A stretch of DNA of 64,000 nucleotides from Bradyrhizobium sp. AUGA SZCCT0176 (lineage in GTDB: Bacteria; Pseudomonadota; Alphaproteobacteria; Rhizobiales; Xanthobacteraceae): positions 124,001-188,000 of the forward strand of contig NZ_JAFCMB010000011.1 in the NCBI RefSeq assembly GCF_018130145.1, given 5' to 3'. Position 1 is the first letter of the stretch, and each line of letters opens with the position of its first letter. Under the pieces are notes generated by a model, which had not been told where the DNA came from, searched no databases, and saw only the letters and a list, made by a program, of their open reading frames with translations. The position numbers and the translations under genes are program-made. This document shows positions 1 through 7,836 of this stretch, in pieces.

Positions 1-1145
1 GAATTGTCATTGGGCGTGCCGCGCGAGAGTTGCAGCACCGCGATCTCGCGTGTCGGATGATCCTTATAATAGCCGCGCTCGCGCGCCAGCGCATAGGCCT
101 TGTTGGTCGCCGGGACATATCCGGTCACGCCATGCCACCACACTTGCGTCTCCGCCTGGGCGACGAAATCGAGGAAGGCGGCGACCGCGTCGTAGCGTTC
201 CGGCGTGTGCCCCTTCATCACCCAGATGGCGCCACCGCCAATGGTGCTGTTGAGCGGAGGATTGATATCGCTCTCGTGCGGCAGGAAGGTGGCGCTCCAG
301 TTGATCTTGGCGTTGCGTTCGATATTGCCGTGCGACGCGGTCGAATTGACGAAGGTCGAGCAGCGTCCGGAGGTGAACAACTGTTCCGGGCTAAAGCCCT
401 GCCCGGCAATCTGCAGGACGCCATCATCGAGCCATTTTTTCAGGCGCGCGACTTGCGAGACCACCTTGGTCTTGTTGTAGACGAATTCGGTGCCGAGTCC
501 GTCGAAGCCGTTGGCGAGCGTACCGTAGGGCTGGTTGTTGATGGCGCTGTAGTTTTCCAGCAGGCTCCAGAAGAAGTCGCCCGGCAGCACCGTGCCACAC
601 TCACTGACGCCCTTGGCCTTGATGGCGTAGAGCTGTGTCTCCAGCTCCTGCCAGGTTGCGGCCGGCTTGTCGAAGCCGGCTTTCTGGAAGTGGTCCTTGT
701 TGTACCAGAAGATCGGCGTCGAGGAGTTGAAGGGCATCGCCGACATGCGGCCCTTGTAGCTCCAGAAACTCGCCACCGGCTTGATGAAGTCGGAGAAGTC
801 GACCTTGTAGCCCTTCTGGTCCAGAAGTTCCTGCACCGGCACCACGGCGCCGGACAGCAGCATGGTCATGTAGCCACGTTCGGCGATCTGCACCATTTCC
901 GGCGGCCGCTTGGCACGATAGGCCGCGATCACGCCATTGGTCACTTCGTCGTAATTGCCCTTGGCGACCGCCACGACGGTATATTTATCCTGCGATGCGT
1001 TGAATTTCTCGACCAGTTCGCCGAGCCGTTCGCCCAGTACGCCGCTCATGGCGTGCCACCATTGCACCTCGACGCGCGCCGCCTGAGCGGGCGCGGCCGA
1101 CGCCAAAACCCCGAACAAAGCCGCAATGAATGCAATCTTCTTCAC
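1..1145 (-). CDS. ugpB: Sugar/glycerol-3-phosphate ABC transporter substrate-binding protein, UgpB-like (3' end outside window)
   Basis: The minus strand reads an open frame from a GTG at 1145 through the left edge of the window, about 381 codons, so the C-terminus is missing. GAGGGAGGA lies about 6 bases upstream of the GTG, which supports this start. The protein begins with a signal peptide (VKKIAFIAALFGVLASA, cleavage near AQA) and continues VEVQWWHAMSG, KGNYDEV and MPFNSSTPIFWYNKD. These segments match the family 1 periplasmic binding protein UgpB, which binds sn-glycerol-3-phosphate or glycerophosphodiesters in enteric bacteria. The permease and ATPase genes would be expected beyond position 1. 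The family assignment is firm. The exact ligand is inferred, because related proteins bind other polyols and sugars. A long plus-strand frame over the same bases is an antisense shadow. Confidence 0.85.
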   Translation of the reverse strand, partial: MKKIAFIAALFGVLASAAPAQAARVEVQWWHAMSGVLGERLGELVEKFNASQDKYTVVAVAKGNYDEVTNGVIAAYRAKRPPEMVQIAERGYMTMLLSGAVVPVQELLDQKGYKVDFSDFIKPVASFWSYKGRMSAMPFNSSTPIFWYNKDHFQKAGFDKPAATWQELETQLYAIKAKGVSECGTVLPGDFFWSLLENYSAINNQPYGTLANGFDGLGTEFVYNKTKVVSQVARLKKWLDDGVLQIAGQGFSPEQLFTSGRCSTFVNSTASHGNIERNAKINWSATFLPHESDINPPLNSTIGGGAIWVMKGHTPERYDAVAAFLDFVAQAETQVWWHGVTGYVPATNKAYALARERGYYKDHPTREIAVLQLSRGTPNDN

Positions 1146-1449
1146 GGGTGATCCTCCCTCAGCGGTCCAGTGAGCCGGCGCTTCAAAACCCGGCTTCGAT
1201 CATTTGTATTTCTATAATGACATATGTGTCGCTTTGATGAAAGGGGGCCGGGTGCAGGGATTTTATTGCGGGGGAGCACTCGCGCTCGAGCCCGGATGGT
1301 CAGTGTATGGTGGTGTATGGCGCAATCGACCGGGAGCGCGGCGGCGCATTGGCCTTGAAAACCCCCACTATATCGCAGGAGTGGCGAGCAACTTGCTCAA
1401 TCAGCCAAAGGATGGGCTGATGATCAGAGGCGTCGGTCTAGCTCGTGAG
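1146..1449. promoter_or_regulatory. Intergenic region upstream of the UgpB-like gene
   Basis: This 304-base gap holds no convincing gene. It contains an AT-rich patch at about 1201-1240. On the minus strand it reads CATTATAGA, a possible -10 element for the UgpB-like gene. The 8-bp palindrome ACATATGT at 1220-1227 sits within GACATATGTGTC and could be an operator. No terminator for the upstream molybdenum enzyme gene was identified by eye. Confidence 0.3.
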
Positions 1450-4400
1450 TCATGCGTCGATGACGAGATCGGAAAGTGGAACGGCCTGACATGTCAGGCA
1501 ATGCCCCTCATCCAACTCCGAACAATCGACGAGATGGCGAACCTCGCCGGCCTTTACCGGCACGGCGCAGCTCTCGCATTGGCCGACACGGCAGCCACTT
1601 GGAAGCGCAATGCCCGCGCTTTCGGCCACCGCGAGAATGCTGGCCAGCGGCGCCTGCGGCGACCAGTTCAATGTGCGTCCAGAGCGGGCAAAATGAATTT
1701 GGCGCGACATGAGGCCATCGAGCGCAGGCGGCGGGGGCGAGCGGAAGCGCTCCTTGAAAATCTCGAAGACCGGCACGCCGCGCGCCTGCAGGCCTGCGGC
1801 GACCTCTTCCATCATCGCATCGGATGCGCACATGTAGATGCGCGCGCGCTTGCGCAGCAATTCCGCGTCGATATCCGACACGGTGAACCGGCCGAGCCGA
1901 TCAAAACGGTCGCCGCTCTGTGGGCGGGTCAGATGCGTGACCAGCGTGAGATTCGGCAGCCGCTGCCGCAGCGCTTCAAGCCGATGATGGAACGGGCGGC
2001 TTGCGCCATCCCGGCAGCCATAATGCAGCGTGACCTGTGGTTCGTCGGCGACGCCCTCGAGCGTGTCGAGATAGGACAGGAACGGCGTGATGCCGATGCC
2101 GCCGGCAATCAGGACGACCGGAAACTCGTTGCGCAACGGCAGCACGAAGCCACCCTTCGGTGACTGCAATTCAACGGTGTCATCAGGTGCGAGATCGTGC
2201 CTGATCGCCGCCGACACCTGCCCGCCCTCGATGTGCCTGACACCGATACGATAGGCATCGGGTGCCGGGATCGCTGCCCCGGTCAGCGAATACGAGCGGA
2301 TCGCCTCGCCAATCCGGACGCCGACATACTGGCCTGGCCGGAATGCCGGAAGTGTCCCACCGTCGACCGGCCGCAATGTCAGCCCCACCACATCGGCAGA
2401 TTCCTCGCGGCGCTCCGCGACGACGAATGAGCGCCAGCCCTGCCAGGCGGTGCTCTCGTCACGCTCGACGTCGCAGGTAAAGGAGCGCAGCGCCAGCGAT
2501 CCGCTGAGCGGATCGCGCCCGCGTTCCGAGATGATGGTGTTGAAGCTCGCGCCGACAGGCCGCGTCTCGTCCGGCAGATAGCCCGGCAGGCCGAGATCCG
2601 GCGCAGGCTGCCACCAGCCATAGTCGCTCGCTACCACATCCAGCGCGAGCGCGTCGTTGAAAGCGGCGCGGATCCGGATCGTGCCCTTGCGACTGCGCAC
2701 CAACATCCAGTCGCCCTCCAGGATATTCTTGCGGCGGGCGAGTTCGGGATGGATCTCGGCGGTCGGCTCGGCGCGCTTGCGGCGCAGCGCGTTGATGCCG
2801 CGATGCTGGCTGTGGCAGAAATAACCGCTATTGGCGGAAAACAGCGTCAGCGGAAACGCGTCATCGCGGCGCTCGGCCGGCTCGATGAAACGCGGTACCG
2901 CCGGATAGCCGTGGCGATGCAGCAGTTCCGAATAGAGTTCGGCCTTGCCGGTCTGCGTGGCGAAGCCGGTCGTCTGGTATTTGCGATGGCCATGCTTGAG
3001 CGGCACGCGAATGCCTTCGGGCCTTGCCCGCAGCGTTTCGAGATCGAGGCCAAGCGGGGCGAGCAGATGCTCAAACCCCTTCTCGACATCGCCGCCAAAG
3101 AACAGTTCGCTCATGCCGAGCCGCTTGGCGAGCTGGAAGACGATCCACATATCCGAACGGGCCTCGCCCTGCCGCGGAATCATCTGCGGACGGAGCTGCA
3201 CCAATTCCTGCGCCTCGGGCGAGATTTCGAAGCCGAGCCGCAATGCCTCATGCTCCCACGGGCTCGACACCGGCAGCACGATATCAGCCATCTCGGCTGT
3301 CGGGTTCAGGAACAGATCACAATGGACCTGGAAGTCGAGCGCCTTCAGCGCCTCGCGTCCGCGTTCCGGCGCCGGATGCGAGACCAGCAAATTGGAGCCG
3401 AACGCGAACAGCGCGCGCACGCGGTAAGGTTTTCCGGTCAGCGCAGCGTCGTAGAAATCGCTGGAGGTGATCCAGCCGTCGGCCGGCGGCCCGAGCGGCC
3501 GCGCCGACAGTCCGAGCGTGCGCTCGCGCGTCTCCGGCGGGATCATCGCCATGGAATGCAGCGACGGCACCGGAAGGCTCGGCATCCTGACATTGCCGCC
3601 CGGCGCATCGAAATGGCCGGTCAATGCATAGAGCGTTGCGACCGCGCGTTCGGTCTGCGAGGCATTGGTGTGCTGTCCGAGGCCGGTCCAGCCGTGATAG
3701 CAGACCGATGATGCCTTCGAGATCGCAGCCGCGAGTTCCTCAACTTGCGCCGCCGGGATGCCGGTGATGCGCTCGACCGTCGCGGGATCGTAGGGTTCGG
3801 CTGCCGCGACATAGTGATCGAAACCGGTTCGGCAGGCGATCGGGCCCTGAGGGCCGCTCACATCGAAGCATCCTTCGAGCGCGGCAGCCGCGAGCCCGCC
3901 CTCGGCCGGCACTGCTTTGCCCGCGGCCGCATCCCAGATCAGAAAGCCGTCGCCTTCAAGGCCGATATCGCCGGGGCGCAGGAAGCAACCGTCGCTATCG
4001 CGGATCAGGAAGGTCGCATTGGTCCAGTGCCGCACGAAGTCGGCGTCGTAGGCGCGGTTGACGATGAGCCAGCGCGCAAGACCGAGCGCCAGCGCCGCAT
4101 CTGTGCCCGGGCGGATACGCAGCCACAGATCGGCATCGCGCGCCGAGCCGGTCCGGCGCGGATCGATCACCGCAAGCCTGGCGCCCCTCGCCCGCGCGGC
4201 GCTGATTGCTTCTGCCTGGGCAAGCCAGACATTGGCGGGGTTGTGCCCCCAGAGCAGGATCAGTTCGGAGTTGCGATAATCCGCCGTGGGCAGGCCACAC
4301 CCGAAGGTGAAGGCGTGGGCGTGGTCCTTGTGCCAATTGCAGATCTCGGTGGAGAAGCAATTGTTCGGGCTGCCGAAGCCGCGGATGAAGCGCTGGATCC

Positions 4401-4767
4401 AGTCGAGACTGTCTGATGTCGACGACGAAGAGCCTGAGGTTACCGCAAACGCGACCGATTCCGGCCCGCTTTCTTCCCGGTAGCGCCCCAGCCGCTCGGC
4501 GATCTCGGTCAGCGCCTCGTCCCAGGAAATCGGCACGAAGGCGGGATCGGCGGCGCCCTTCGGCGCGGTGCGTCGCAATGGCGTCTTCAGGCGGCGGGCC
4601 GAATGCGCGATCTCCGGCGCGGCCCTGCCCTTTGGGCATAGCGCCTTGCCGGTCGGATGGGCCGGGTTCGGCCGCACCGCGACGAGCCTGTCATTATCGA
4701 CGACATTGATCGTTCCGCAGCGGGAGCGGCAGAGCGTGCAGAAGCCAGGCTTTTCCTGCGTCGACAT
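1450..4767 (-). CDS. Three-part fusion: molybdopterin oxidoreductase, FNR-like flavoprotein reductase and 2Fe-2S ferredoxin
   Basis: Translation from ATG 4767 (GAGG upstream) gives 1105 residues; an in-frame start at 4788 is less likely. C10-C13-C17 and C44 form the N-terminal 4Fe-4S motif of the DMSO-reductase superfamily. The molybdenum-bis-MGD catalytic and dinucleotide-binding parts extend to about residue 755. Cys in EICNWHKD is a candidate molybdenum ligand. A ferredoxin-reductase module follows, with RSYSLTG for FAD and AGGIGITPF for NAD(P)H. The C-terminal plant-type 2Fe-2S domain has C1059, C1064, C1067 and probably C1093. The protein could therefore pass electrons from NAD(P)H through FAD and Fe-S centres to molybdenum in one chain, similar in logic to assimilatory nitrate reductases. 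The substrate is unknown. It lies 25 bases after the cyclodeaminase-like gene and is probably cotranscribed with it, so an amino-acid or N-compound role is possible. No signal peptide is visible, so it is likely cytoplasmic. Confidence 0.85.
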   Translation of the reverse strand: MSTQEKPGFCTLCRSRCGTINVVDNDRLVAVRPNPAHPTGKALCPKGRAAPEIAHSARRLKTPLRRTAPKGAADPAFVPISWDEALTEIAERLGRYREESGPESVAFAVTSGSSSSTSDSLDWIQRFIRGFGSPNNCFSTEICNWHKDHAHAFTFGCGLPTADYRNSELILLWGHNPANVWLAQAEAISAARARGARLAVIDPRRTGSARDADLWLRIRPGTDAALALGLARWLIVNRAYDADFVRHWTNATFLIRDSDGCFLRPGDIGLEGDGFLIWDAAAGKAVPAEGGLAAAALEGCFDVSGPQGPIACRTGFDHYVAAAEPYDPATVERITGIPAAQVEELAAAISKASSVCYHGWTGLGQHTNASQTERAVATLYALTGHFDAPGGNVRMPSLPVPSLHSMAMIPPETRERTLGLSARPLGPPADGWITSSDFYDAALTGKPYRVRALFAFGSNLLVSHPAPERGREALKALDFQVHCDLFLNPTAEMADIVLPVSSPWEHEALRLGFEISPEAQELVQLRPQMIPRQGEARSDMWIVFQLAKRLGMSELFFGGDVEKGFEHLLAPLGLDLETLRARPEGIRVPLKHGHRKYQTTGFATQTGKAELYSELLHRHGYPAVPRFIEPAERRDDAFPLTLFSANSGYFCHSQHRGINALRRKRAEPTAEIHPELARRKNILEGDWMLVRSRKGTIRIRAAFNDALALDVVASDYGWWQPAPDLGLPGYLPDETRPVGASFNTIISERGRDPLSGSLALRSFTCDVERDESTAWQGWRSFVVAERREESADVVGLTLRPVDGGTLPAFRPGQYVGVRIGEAIRSYSLTGAAIPAPDAYRIGVRHIEGGQVSAAIRHDLAPDDTVELQSPKGGFVLPLRNEFPVVLIAGGIGITPFLSYLDTLEGVADEPQVTLHYGCRDGASRPFHHRLEALRQRLPNLTLVTHLTRPQSGDRFDRLGRFTVSDIDAELLRKRARIYMCASDAMMEEVAAGLQARGVPVFEIFKERFRSPPPPALDGLMSRQIHFARSGRTLNWSPQAPLASILAVAESAGIALPSGCRVGQCESCAVPVKAGEVRHLVDCSELDEGHCLTCQAVPLSDLVIDA

Positions 4768-4792
4768 GGTCAGGCCTCGTTGCCGCACACCC

Positions 4793-5761
4793 TCACTCGG
4801 GAGGCTGCGCGCGTGAGTTCGGATTGGCCTCGTTCACCAGCAGGCTCGCGGCCGCAAGATCCTCGATCGCCGCGCCGACCGATTTGAACAGGGTGATTTC
4901 GTCGCGGTCAAGGCGGCCGGCTTTCGCGCCACTTGTCAGTTCATGGAGATCGCCGCAGATCCTGTCGGCGCTCCAGCTGCCGGCGGCGATCGGTTGCAGC
5001 AGGTCTCCTGCTTCGGCGAGCGCGCCAGGATAGGTATCGATGAAGACGCGGCAGCGCGAAATGGCCGCGTCATCGCTTTCTCGCATCTGCGGCGTAAAGG
5101 CACCGACCAGGTCGAGATGGGTTCCAGGCCGCAGCAGCGCGCCTTTGACCAGTGGCTCGGTCGACGTCGTGGCGCAGCTCACGATGTCGGCCTGCGGCAA
5201 GGCCAGGTCAAGGTCAGTCACCGGAACTGCGTTTGCGCCCTGCCGGACAAGCGTGTCGGCCAGAGCCCGCGCGCGCTCCGGATTGCGTCCCCATACCATC
5301 ACCTTCTCGATCGGACGCACAGCGCGGTGAGCGGCGGCGAGATGACGCGCGACATGGCCGGTTCCGACGATAAGCAGCGTGCGGCTGTCCGCGCGCGACA
5401 GATAGCTGGATGCGAGCGCTGACGCCGCGGCTGTGCGGCGATTGGTCAGCGCCTCGCCGTCGATCGTCGCGCGCGGCTGGCCGGTTTGACCGTCGAGCAG
5501 GAAATAAAGCGACGACACCGCACCGAGACCGCGCTCGGCATTTTGCGGAAACACCGTGACGAGCTTGACGCCGACGGCTTCGCCGCGGATCCAGGCCGGC
5601 ATCGTCAGAAGACGCGCCGGCGCTCCATCGACGCCGACTTCATAGGCCTGCCGCAACGGCATCGGCTCGCCGTCGCGCTTGAAAGCCTCGCGCAATGCCT
5701 CGATCAGCTCGGGATAGCCGAGCGCGGCATGGACGTCGGCAGCGGAGTAGCTGCGCAGCAT
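4793..5761 (-). CDS. Ornithine cyclodeaminase / mu-crystallin family protein, possible cyclic ketimine reductase
   Basis: This 322-residue protein has the family's usual length. Family features are the N-terminal SAADV start, RTAAASALASSYL, the Rossmann motif LLIVGTGHVARHLAA near residue 130 and EITLFKSVGAAIEDLAAA near the C-terminus. Members either cyclise ornithine or lysine with loss of ammonia, or reduce delta1-pyrroline/piperideine-2-carboxylate with NAD(P)H. Sequence alone does not separate these. The nearby FAD amine oxidase and piperideine-6-carboxylate-type dehydrogenase favour lysine to pipecolate, or piperideine-2-carboxylate to pipecolate, chemistry. The gene lies 24 bases after the XRE-cupin regulator and 25 bases before the fused molybdenum enzyme, all on the same strand. 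The start is ATG 5761. Confidence 0.82.
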   Translation of the reverse strand: MLRSYSAADVHAALGYPELIEALREAFKRDGEPMPLRQAYEVGVDGAPARLLTMPAWIRGEAVGVKLVTVFPQNAERGLGAVSSLYFLLDGQTGQPRATIDGEALTNRRTAAASALASSYLSRADSRTLLIVGTGHVARHLAAAHRAVRPIEKVMVWGRNPERARALADTLVRQGANAVPVTDLDLALPQADIVSCATTSTEPLVKGALLRPGTHLDLVGAFTPQMRESDDAAISRCRVFIDTYPGALAEAGDLLQPIAAGSWSADRICGDLHELTSGAKAGRLDRDEITLFKSVGAAIEDLAAASLLVNEANPNSRAQPPE

Positions 5762-5785
5762 CGGGTTTATTCCTGTCCTACAAGA

Positions 5786-6448
5786 TCATGAGAGTGCGGT
5801 GATGCCGGTGCATATCCAGATGACCTCGGCATCTTCCTTGCTGATCGACACGATGGCGTGGCCCATCTTGCTGTCGAAATAGGTGCTGTCGCCAACCGCG
5901 AGCGTGACGGGGGCGTAGAATTCCGTGAAGACCTGGACAGAGCCGGACAAAACGCACAGGAACTCCTCGCCCTCGTGACGCACCCAGCCGGGGAACTCGT
6001 CGAGGCTGCGCGCCCTGATCCGCGCCTTGAATGGCAGGATATGCTTTTGCGAAAGGTCGGTCGCCAACACCTCGTAATCATAGGTGTCGGTGCGGTGCGG
6101 CTTGCCCTCGCCGGTGCGCGTGACGCTGCGGCGGCCGAACGGCGCATTCTGGCGGCGCTGATCGAACAGCTCGACGATGTCGAGATCGACGCCGCGCGTG
6201 ATCTTCTGCAGCACGTCGTAGGTCGGCGACATCTGGCCGTTCTCGATCTTCGACAGGGTCGAGCGCGCGACGCCGGTGCGCTCGCTGACCTCTTTCAGCG
6301 TCCACCCCTTGTCGATCCGTAACCGCTTCAACCTGTGACCGAGGTCATCGCTTCCCTCGGCCGGCGCGGCGTCGGCCGAGAAGCGGGCCGGTACAACCAC
6401 TGTTGCCGTGGCCTCCCTCAGCGACGATCGCGTCGCAGTCTTCTTCAT
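5786..6448 (-). CDS. XRE-family regulator with C-terminal cupin domain
   Basis: The 220-residue protein has an N-terminal HTH_3 domain at about residues 37-95 (LGHRLKRLRIDKGWTLKEV, then GVARSTLSKIENGQMSPTYD) and a cupin at about residues 135-215 (PGWVRHEGEEFLCVLSGS, then LAVGDSTYFDS and GHAI). This is the PuuR/SutR-type architecture, in which the cupin senses a small amine or amino-acid metabolite. GGGAGAG lies upstream of ATG 6448. It sits between livK and the cyclodeaminase-like gene on the same strand and probably controls this amino-acid locus. The first 36 residues are a low-complexity extension. The ligand is not known. Confidence 0.88.
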   Translation of the reverse strand: MKKTATRSSLREATATVVVPARFSADAAPAEGSDDLGHRLKRLRIDKGWTLKEVSERTGVARSTLSKIENGQMSPTYDVLQKITRGVDLDIVELFDQRRQNAPFGRRSVTRTGEGKPHRTDTYDYEVLATDLSQKHILPFKARIRARSLDEFPGWVRHEGEEFLCVLSGSVQVFTEFYAPVTLAVGDSTYFDSKMGHAIVSISKEDAEVIWICTGITALS

Positions 6449-6479
6449 CGCGGCTCTCTCCCTTTTTTATCGCGGAAGT

Positions 6480-6514
6480 AAGGTCCCGGCGGCGGCCGCC
6501 GCCGCCGGGACCTT
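6480..6514 (-). terminator. Perfect 16-bp stem, 3-base loop hairpin after livK
   Basis: Bases 6480-6495 are the exact reverse complement of 6499-6514, with a CCG loop. The stem is very GC-rich and begins three bases after the livK stop codon (6518-6520). No T-run follows on the minus strand, so this is either a weak intrinsic terminator or an mRNA-stabilising 3' hairpin separating the liv genes from the downstream regulator gene. Confidence 0.7.
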
Positions 6515-6517
6515 GCC

Positions 6518-7741
6518 TCACTTCTTGACGAGCGGACATTCGCTTTGGGCAAGAGACTGGAAGGCCTGCTCGCCGGGAACGGTAGCCAGGACATTATAGT
6601 AGTCCCATGGCTGCTTCGATTCGGAAGGTTTCTTGACCTGGACCAGCAGCATGTTGTGGACCATGCGGCCGTCCTCGCGCACCTTGCCGTCCTTGGCGAA
6701 GAAGTCGTTGACCGGCAGCTCGCGCATCTTGGCGGCGACGGCCTTGGCCTCATCGGTGCCCGCGGCCTGGATCGCCTTGAGATAGTGCGTGATCGAGGAG
6801 TAGACGCCGGCCTGCACCGACGTCGGCATGGCCTTGCGGGTCTCGAAGAAGCGCTTGGCGAAGGCGCGCGTCTCGTCGTTCTGGTCCCAGTAGAAACCCT
6901 CGACAAACGAGATGCCCTGCGCGGTCGGCAGGCCGAGGGCGTTGACATCCGTAATGAACACGACCGGCGCGGCGATGGCCTGCCCGCCCGCGATGATGCC
7001 GAACTCGTTGGCCTGCTTGATCGCCGTCGTCATATCCTTGCCGGCGGTGGCAAGCAGGATGACCTTCGCCTTCGATGCCTGCGCCGGCAGCAGGAAAGAC
7101 GAGAGATCGGCTGCGCCGAAGGGATGGCGGACGTTGCCCAGGACCTTGCCGCCATTTGCCTTGATCGCTTCGCTCGCGATCTTCTCGAGCGAATGCCCGA
7201 AGGCGAAATCGGCGGTAACGATAAAGAACGTATCGTTGCCCTTGTCGATCAGCGCCTTCAGCGGTCCGACCGCGTTTGAATAATTGTCGTAGACCCAGTG
7301 AAAGCCGGTGGGCGAACACTGCTTGCCGGTCAAATCCGTCGTGCCGGGCGACGCGAACAACGCCACGCGGCTGGTCTCGCGCGTCAACTGCTGTACCGCA
7401 AGCGCGATGGCGCTGTTGGTGACGTCTGAGATCGCGTCGACCTTCTCGTTCTCGATCCAGCGCCGGGCAATGCCGACGCCGACGTCGGCCTTCTGAAGAT
7501 GGTCGGCGCCGATGATTTCGATCGGCTTGCCCAGAACCTTGCCGCCGAAATCCGCTGCCGCCATCTGCGCCGCCAGCAGCGAGCCTGGCCCGTTAAGGTC
7601 GGAATACTGGCCGGACATGTCGGTCAGCACGCCGATCTTGACGACGTCGTCGCTGACCTGGGCTGCGGCCTGGCCGGCGATGGCGCCGAGGCAGAGCGCG
7701 GCGGCTACACCACACAAGAGTCTGGAAGGCATCTTTCGCAT
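6518..7741 (-). CDS. livK: Branched-chain/cationic amino-acid ABC transporter periplasmic binding protein (first liv operon)
   Basis: The 407-residue product starts at ATG 7741, preceded by GGGGATAG. The N-terminal signal peptide is MPSRLLCGVAAALCLGAIAG with cleavage near AAA. It continues VKIGVLTDMSGQYSDL and GPGSLLAAQMA, typical of the type I periplasmic binding fold of Liv proteins (peripla_BP_6). Further family features are GKPIEIIGADHLQKADV and GNDTFFIVTADFAFG. In rhizobia such proteins often bind aromatic acids or cyclic amino acids rather than leucine. Here the neighbouring amine oxidase and cyclodeaminase-like genes suggest lysine, pipecolate or a similar ligand (inference). It is the last liv gene before the hairpin at 6480-6514. 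Confidence 0.9.
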   Translation of the reverse strand: MRKMPSRLLCGVAAALCLGAIAGQAAAQVSDDVVKIGVLTDMSGQYSDLNGPGSLLAAQMAAADFGGKVLGKPIEIIGADHLQKADVGVGIARRWIENEKVDAISDVTNSAIALAVQQLTRETSRVALFASPGTTDLTGKQCSPTGFHWVYDNYSNAVGPLKALIDKGNDTFFIVTADFAFGHSLEKIASEAIKANGGKVLGNVRHPFGAADLSSFLLPAQASKAKVILLATAGKDMTTAIKQANEFGIIAGGQAIAAPVVFITDVNALGLPTAQGISFVEGFYWDQNDETRAFAKRFFETRKAMPTSVQAGVYSSITHYLKAIQAAGTDEAKAVAAKMRELPVNDFFAKDGKVREDGRMVHNMLLVQVKKPSESKQPWDYYNVLATVPGEQAFQSLAQSECPLVKK

Positions 7742-7836
7742 GATCTATCCCCTGTTGTCGGATCCGCTCTTCCGAGCGGGGTTTGGTTCGGTCCTGTTCC
7801 ACTTCCCCGGATGGCGAAGTTTCTTATCGAGACGTC

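Noticed and set aside
30..1151. Plus-strand 373-residue frame
   Set aside because: It is antisense to the UgpB-like gene, has no domain resemblance and reflects high GC; the minus-strand protein is clearly the real one.
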